A stretch of 22,550 nucleotides of DNA from an uncultured Eubacteriales bacterium (lineage in GTDB: Bacteria; Bacillota; Clostridia; Oscillospirales; Acutalibacteraceae): positions 1 to 22,550 of the forward strand of contig CAKUBN010000037.1 in NCBI GenBank assembly GCA_934643185.1, in the 5' to 3' direction. The notes under the pieces were generated by a model that did not search any database, was not told where the DNA came from, and saw only the letters and a list, made by a program, of their open reading frames with translations. The translations under genes and the position numbers were made by a program. Shown piece after piece: positions 19,836 to 22,550 of the stretch. Position 1 is the first letter of the stretch; the number at the start of each line of letters is the position of its first letter.

Positions 19836-21146
19836 TTGGGTATTTTTTTCCACTCGGTCACGCTGGATGAAAGCAAGTGCGTCGGCTGCACAAACTGCAT
19901 CAAGCGCTGCCCAACGGAAGCCATTCGCGTGCGCAGCGGCAAAGCGGTCATCATGAGCGAGCGCTGTATCGATTGCGGAGAGTGCATCCGCATCTGCCCG
20001 CACCACGCAAAGCGTGCAAAGCATGACCACCTTTCCATGCTGGAAAAGTTTACATATAAAATCGCGCTGCCCGCACCGTCTCTTTACGGGCAGTTTAATA
20101 ATTTGGACGATCAGGATTATGTTTTATCCGGCCTTAAAAAGCTTGGGTTCGATGACGTCATGGAGGTTTCCGGCGCGGCAGAGCTTGTCAGTGAGGCTAC
20201 CCGCCGCCTGATGGATGCCGGCACCTTGCAGCGCCCCGTCATCAGCTCGGCTTGCCCGGCTGTCGTGCGTTTAATCCGCGTCCGCTTCCCGGATCTCTGC
20301 GACCACGTTCTGCCGCTTTTGTCGCCCATGGAGACTGCGGCAAGGATTGCAAAGCAGCAGGCCATGCAGAAAACGGGCCTGCCGAAAGAGCAGATCGGCT
20401 GCTTTTTCATCACGCCGTGTCCCGCAAAGGTTACGGATATTCGCATGCCTATCGGCATCGAAAAGTCGGAGGTAGACGGCGCCATCGCCATCAGCGAAAT
20501 TTTCCCGCAGCTTTCAAGCCGCATGGATAAGCTCACGCCAAAAGATCTCGAATCGCTCTCAAATTCCGGCATTATCGGTGTCAGCTGGGCGACCTCCGGC
20601 GGCGAATCCTCGGCGCTGTTAAAAGAAAAATATCTCGCGGCGGACGGCATCGAAAACGTCATCCGCGTTTTGGAGGAAATTGAAGACGAGCGCATCGGCG
20701 AGCTGGATTTCATCGAGCTCAACGCCTGCTCCGGCGGCTGCGTCGGCGGCGTGCTGTGCGTCGAAAATCCGTATGTCGCCATCGCCAGATTGCAGCGCCT
20801 GCGCAAATATCTGCCGGTCTCGCAGAATCATCTGGAGAAAAACAAAGCCGTCCCGGAGGAAATGAACTGGGGCAGCGGCTTGGAGTTTTCCAACGTCTTA
20901 ACGCTCTCCGAGGATCTTTCCCGCGCCATGGAAATGATGATGGAGATCGACAAGGTGGAAGCGGAATTGCCGGGGCTCGATTGCGGCGCGTGCGGCGCAC
21001 CAAGCTGCCGTGCCTTTGCAGAAGACACCGTGCGCGGCAGCTGTCGCAAGGAAGACTGCGTGTTCATCCTGCGCAAGGAGATTCGCCGTTTTGCAGATTC
21101 GCTCTCGAATCTGGATCTCGACAGCGGCAAGCGCACAGACGAATAG
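19836..21146 (+). CDS. [FeFe]-hydrogenase-like iron-sulfur protein, probable sensor
   Basis: Cytoplasmic protein of 436 aa starting at TTG, with GGAGGAGG 9 nt upstream. Two [4Fe-4S] ferredoxin motifs come first: C15, C18, C21, C25 and C44, C47, C50, C54. The central region is the [FeFe]-hydrogenase large-subunit C-terminal domain with H-cluster motifs: SSACPAVVRLI (C140), TPCPAKVTD (C195) and NACSGGCVGG (C298, C302). All four cluster ligands are kept, but the catalytic proton-shuttle cysteine of true enzymes (TSCCP) is alanine (SSACP). The C-terminus is an extra [4Fe-4S] FeS domain, LDCGACGAPSC then C408. The alanine and the kinase-like partner fit a redox or H2 sensor rather than a hydrogenase. 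No maturation genes are in the window. Confidence 0.88.
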   Translation: MGIFFHSVTLDESKCVGCTNCIKRCPTEAIRVRSGKAVIMSERCIDCGECIRICPHHAKRAKHDHLSMLEKFTYKIALPAPSLYGQFNNLDDQDYVLSGLKKLGFDDVMEVSGAAELVSEATRRLMDAGTLQRPVISSACPAVVRLIRVRFPDLCDHVLPLLSPMETAARIAKQQAMQKTGLPKEQIGCFFITPCPAKVTDIRMPIGIEKSEVDGAIAISEIFPQLSSRMDKLTPKDLESLSNSGIIGVSWATSGGESSALLKEKYLAADGIENVIRVLEEIEDERIGELDFIELNACSGGCVGGVLCVENPYVAIARLQRLRKYLPVSQNHLEKNKAVPEEMNWGSGLEFSNVLTLSEDLSRAMEMMMEIDKVEAELPGLDCGACGAPSCRAFAEDTVRGSCRKEDCVFILRKEIRRFADSLSNLDLDSGKRTDE

Positions 21147-21157
21147 GGGGAAGCAAA

Positions 21158-21490
21158 ATGCAGATAGGGGAAATGGCCGAAGCACTCGGCTGGAAGCTTT
21201 TAACCGAAAATACAGATACAACGCGCGAAGTCAAGGGCTGCTACTGCGGTGATTTACTCAGCTGGGTCATGGGCAGAGCCAAAGCAGACGACGCGTGGCT
21301 CACCGTCATGGGCAACGTCAACGCCATCGCCGTCGCGTCCCTTGCCGATACCGCGGGCATCATTCTCGTGGAAGATGCCGTTTTGGATGCAGACGCCAAA
21401 GCGCGCGCCGAGCAGCAGGCCATCACCGTGTACGGCACGTCCCTGCCCGCCTATGAGACCGCGCTCAAAATCGCTTCGTTACTGGGGTGA
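21158..21490 (+). CDS. DRTGG-domain protein, second copy
   Basis: Protein of 110 aa beginning MQIGEMAEALGWKLLTEN. The frame runs open far upstream, but this ATG has GGGGG just before it and starts 11 nt after the stop of the iron-sulfur gene, so the upstream part is a shadow. VKGCYCGDLLSWVMGRAKADDAWLTVMGNVNAIAVASLADTAGIILVED is the typical DRTGG-like core of metabolite-sensing domains. It differs from the first DRTGG protein in sequence and is not a recent duplicate. It lies in the same operon, 4 nt before the PHP gene. Function unknown; a regulatory partner of the sensor is a fair guess. Confidence 0.85.
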   Translation: MQIGEMAEALGWKLLTENTDTTREVKGCYCGDLLSWVMGRAKADDAWLTVMGNVNAIAVASLADTAGIILVEDAVLDADAKARAEQQAITVYGTSLPAYETALKIASLLG

Positions 21491-21494
21491 ACAT

Positions 21495-22235
21495 ATGAAT
21501 AGCTATCGGTACGACCTGCACCTGCACTCGTGCCTTTCTCCGTGCGGCGATATGGACATGACGCCGAACAACCTCGTCAACATGGCGGCGCTGCTCGGCT
21601 GCGACATCATCGCGCTTACGGATCACAACACCTGCCGCAACACGCCCGCCGCCGTCAAGGTGGGGCAGGCCGTCGGCGTGCTCGTTATCCCCGGCATGGA
21701 GCTCTGCACCGCCGAGGAAGCCCACGTCGTCTGCCTGTTTGAAACGGTGGAGGATGCCCTCGCGTTCGACAAATACGTCTGCGCGCATATTCCGCCGGTG
21801 CCGAACCGCCCGGAAATTTTCGGCGAGCAGTGGATCTTAAACGAGGACGACGAAAAGATCGGCGAAATTTCTGAGCTCCTCATCACCGCAACGGACATCA
21901 GCATCAACGACGTGCAGCCGCTCGTGCAGAAATTCAACGGCGTGGCGTTTCCCGCGCATGTCGATAAGGACGCGTACAGCGTCACCGCATCGCTCGGTGT
22001 CATCCCGCCGGAAGCGCAGTTTTCCGCGGCAGAGCTGTCCCTTACGGCCGATGCCGCCCGGCAGCGTCTTCTGCATCCGGAGTTAGAGCCCCTCATGCTC
22101 CTGCGCAGCTCCGACGCGCACTATTTGCATTTGATGCCCGAAGAGCACCAAACGGTGGAGCTGCCGGAAAAGACCGCCAAAGCGCTTTTAGACGTTCTGC
22201 GCGGGTGCGGCGCAGGCAAATTTCAAAGCTTATAA
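21495..22235 (+). CDS. PHP-domain phosphoesterase
   Basis: Metal-dependent PHP-family hydrolase of 246 aa. The metal-ligand pattern is nearly complete: HLHS (H9, H11), LTDHNT (D43, H44), GMELCT (E69), H77 in EEAHVVCLF, PAHVDK (H155) and SSDAHYLH (D207, H209). Such proteins cleave phosphoesters in nucleotides, histidinol phosphate or DNA; the substrate here is not deducible. It is the last gene of the operon. GGGGTGA lies 6 nt before the ATG and overlaps the end of the previous gene. In Clostridia this same gene set often lies beside the hydABC hydrogenase genes. Here the operon ends with a hairpin and an AT-rich gap. Confidence 0.88.
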   Translation: MNSYRYDLHLHSCLSPCGDMDMTPNNLVNMAALLGCDIIALTDHNTCRNTPAAVKVGQAVGVLVIPGMELCTAEEAHVVCLFETVEDALAFDKYVCAHIPPVPNRPEIFGEQWILNEDDEKIGEISELLITATDISINDVQPLVQKFNGVAFPAHVDKDAYSVTASLGVIPPEAQFSAAELSLTADAARQRLLHPELEPLMLLRSSDAHYLHLMPEEHQTVELPEKTAKALLDVLRGCGAGKFQSL

Positions 22236-22248
22236 AGAAAAACACTAG

Positions 22249-22293
22249 GCTGTGTGCTATGCGAATTTCGCATAACGCACAGCTTTCGTCATT
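22249..22293 (+). terminator. Terminator after the hydrogenase-like operon
   Basis: A 17-bp stem with one mismatch and one wobble, GCTGTGTGCTATGCGAA (22249-22265) against TTCGCATAACGCACAGC (22267-22283), is followed by TTTCGTCATTTTT, a broken T-run. Confidence 0.75.
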
Positions 22294-22550
22294 TTTACCA
22301 ACGTGTCAAAAACGCACGTTTTTCGTTAAATTGCATAAAATTTTGTAAAATTCGCGCGTCCGTAAATTAGTCGCTTCTAACTCGTATAAAACAGGCAAAA
22401 ATCAAATAGATATACCTATATCGATATAAAATATCGATAAAATGAGTGATATTTTAACCTTTTCACGGCAAATCTATACCGTTTTTGTATACTTTCACAA
22501 ATGCTCAAAATCGAAATTTTTGTACTGTACGCTAAATGAACTGACAAAAA
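22294..22550. other. AT-rich intergenic region, no gene seen
   Basis: No coding signal on either strand. TATCGATA occurs twice (22419-22426 and 22432-22439), five bases apart, in a very AT-rich stretch, and GTGATATTTTAACC follows. TATACTTTCACAAATG near 22487 could be part of a promoter for a gene beyond the window, but no good -35 was found. Confidence 0.5.

Overview
The window looks like a chromosomal segment of a spore-forming anaerobic Firmicute of class Clostridia, most likely the Oscillospiraceae/Ruminococcaceae side. The reasons are a spoIIGA-sigE sporulation pair, a Bce-type antimicrobial-peptide resistance module, a hydrogenase-like [4Fe-4S] regulatory cluster typical of H2-producing clostridia, strong sigma-A-type promoters, and fairly GC-rich genes separated by AT-rich gaps. 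No phage, transposase, CRISPR, rRNA or tRNA was seen.

Layout: (1) 126-1699, minus strand: spoIIGA and sigE, the sigma-E precursor and its processing protease. (2) 1874-2719, plus: a TIM-barrel sugar isomerase/epimerase. (3) 2963-7776, plus: a BceRS-like response regulator and histidine kinase followed by a BceAB-like ATPase and permease; the transporter pair has its own promoter with a TTACA-N4-TGTAA dyad. (4) 7862-8956, minus: ychF. (5) 9151-10554, minus: a COG2509-type FAD oxidoreductase behind a guanine-type purine riboswitch that appears to be an ON switch. (6) 10861-11769, minus: an acyltransferase-domain protein with an inverted-repeat operator candidate. (7) 12006-15260, plus: a VTC-type polyphosphate polymerase domain, a DUF4956 membrane protein and a large beta-helix lipoprotein. 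(8) 15488-15709, plus: a small protein resembling the Spo0A DNA-binding domain. (9) 16325-18570, minus: serC-serA. (10) 19020-22235, plus: DRTGG, RsbW-like ATPase, [FeFe]-hydrogenase-like iron-sulfur protein, DRTGG and PHP, a compact operon that looks regulatory rather than catalytic.

The most unusual structure is a dispersed element of about 190-196 bp present in four full copies (2736-2925 minus, 4678-4871 plus, 15789-15984 plus, 16109-16298 minus), with a related fragment at 1-101. Each full copy is a string of seven hairpins in the same order. Stem sequences differ between copies but pairing is mostly kept by compensatory changes, while some loops and linkers are constant (for example a CGCA tetraloop in hairpin 3 and an AACAGTCC/GGACTGTT core in hairpin 5). 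Three copies begin 24-26 nt after the stop codon of a same-strand gene. This is what a structured RNA or a palindromic mobile repeat selected for RNA folding would look like. The second most notable item is the riboswitch ahead of the FAD oxidoreductase.

All function calls come from reading motifs by eye; no database search was run.
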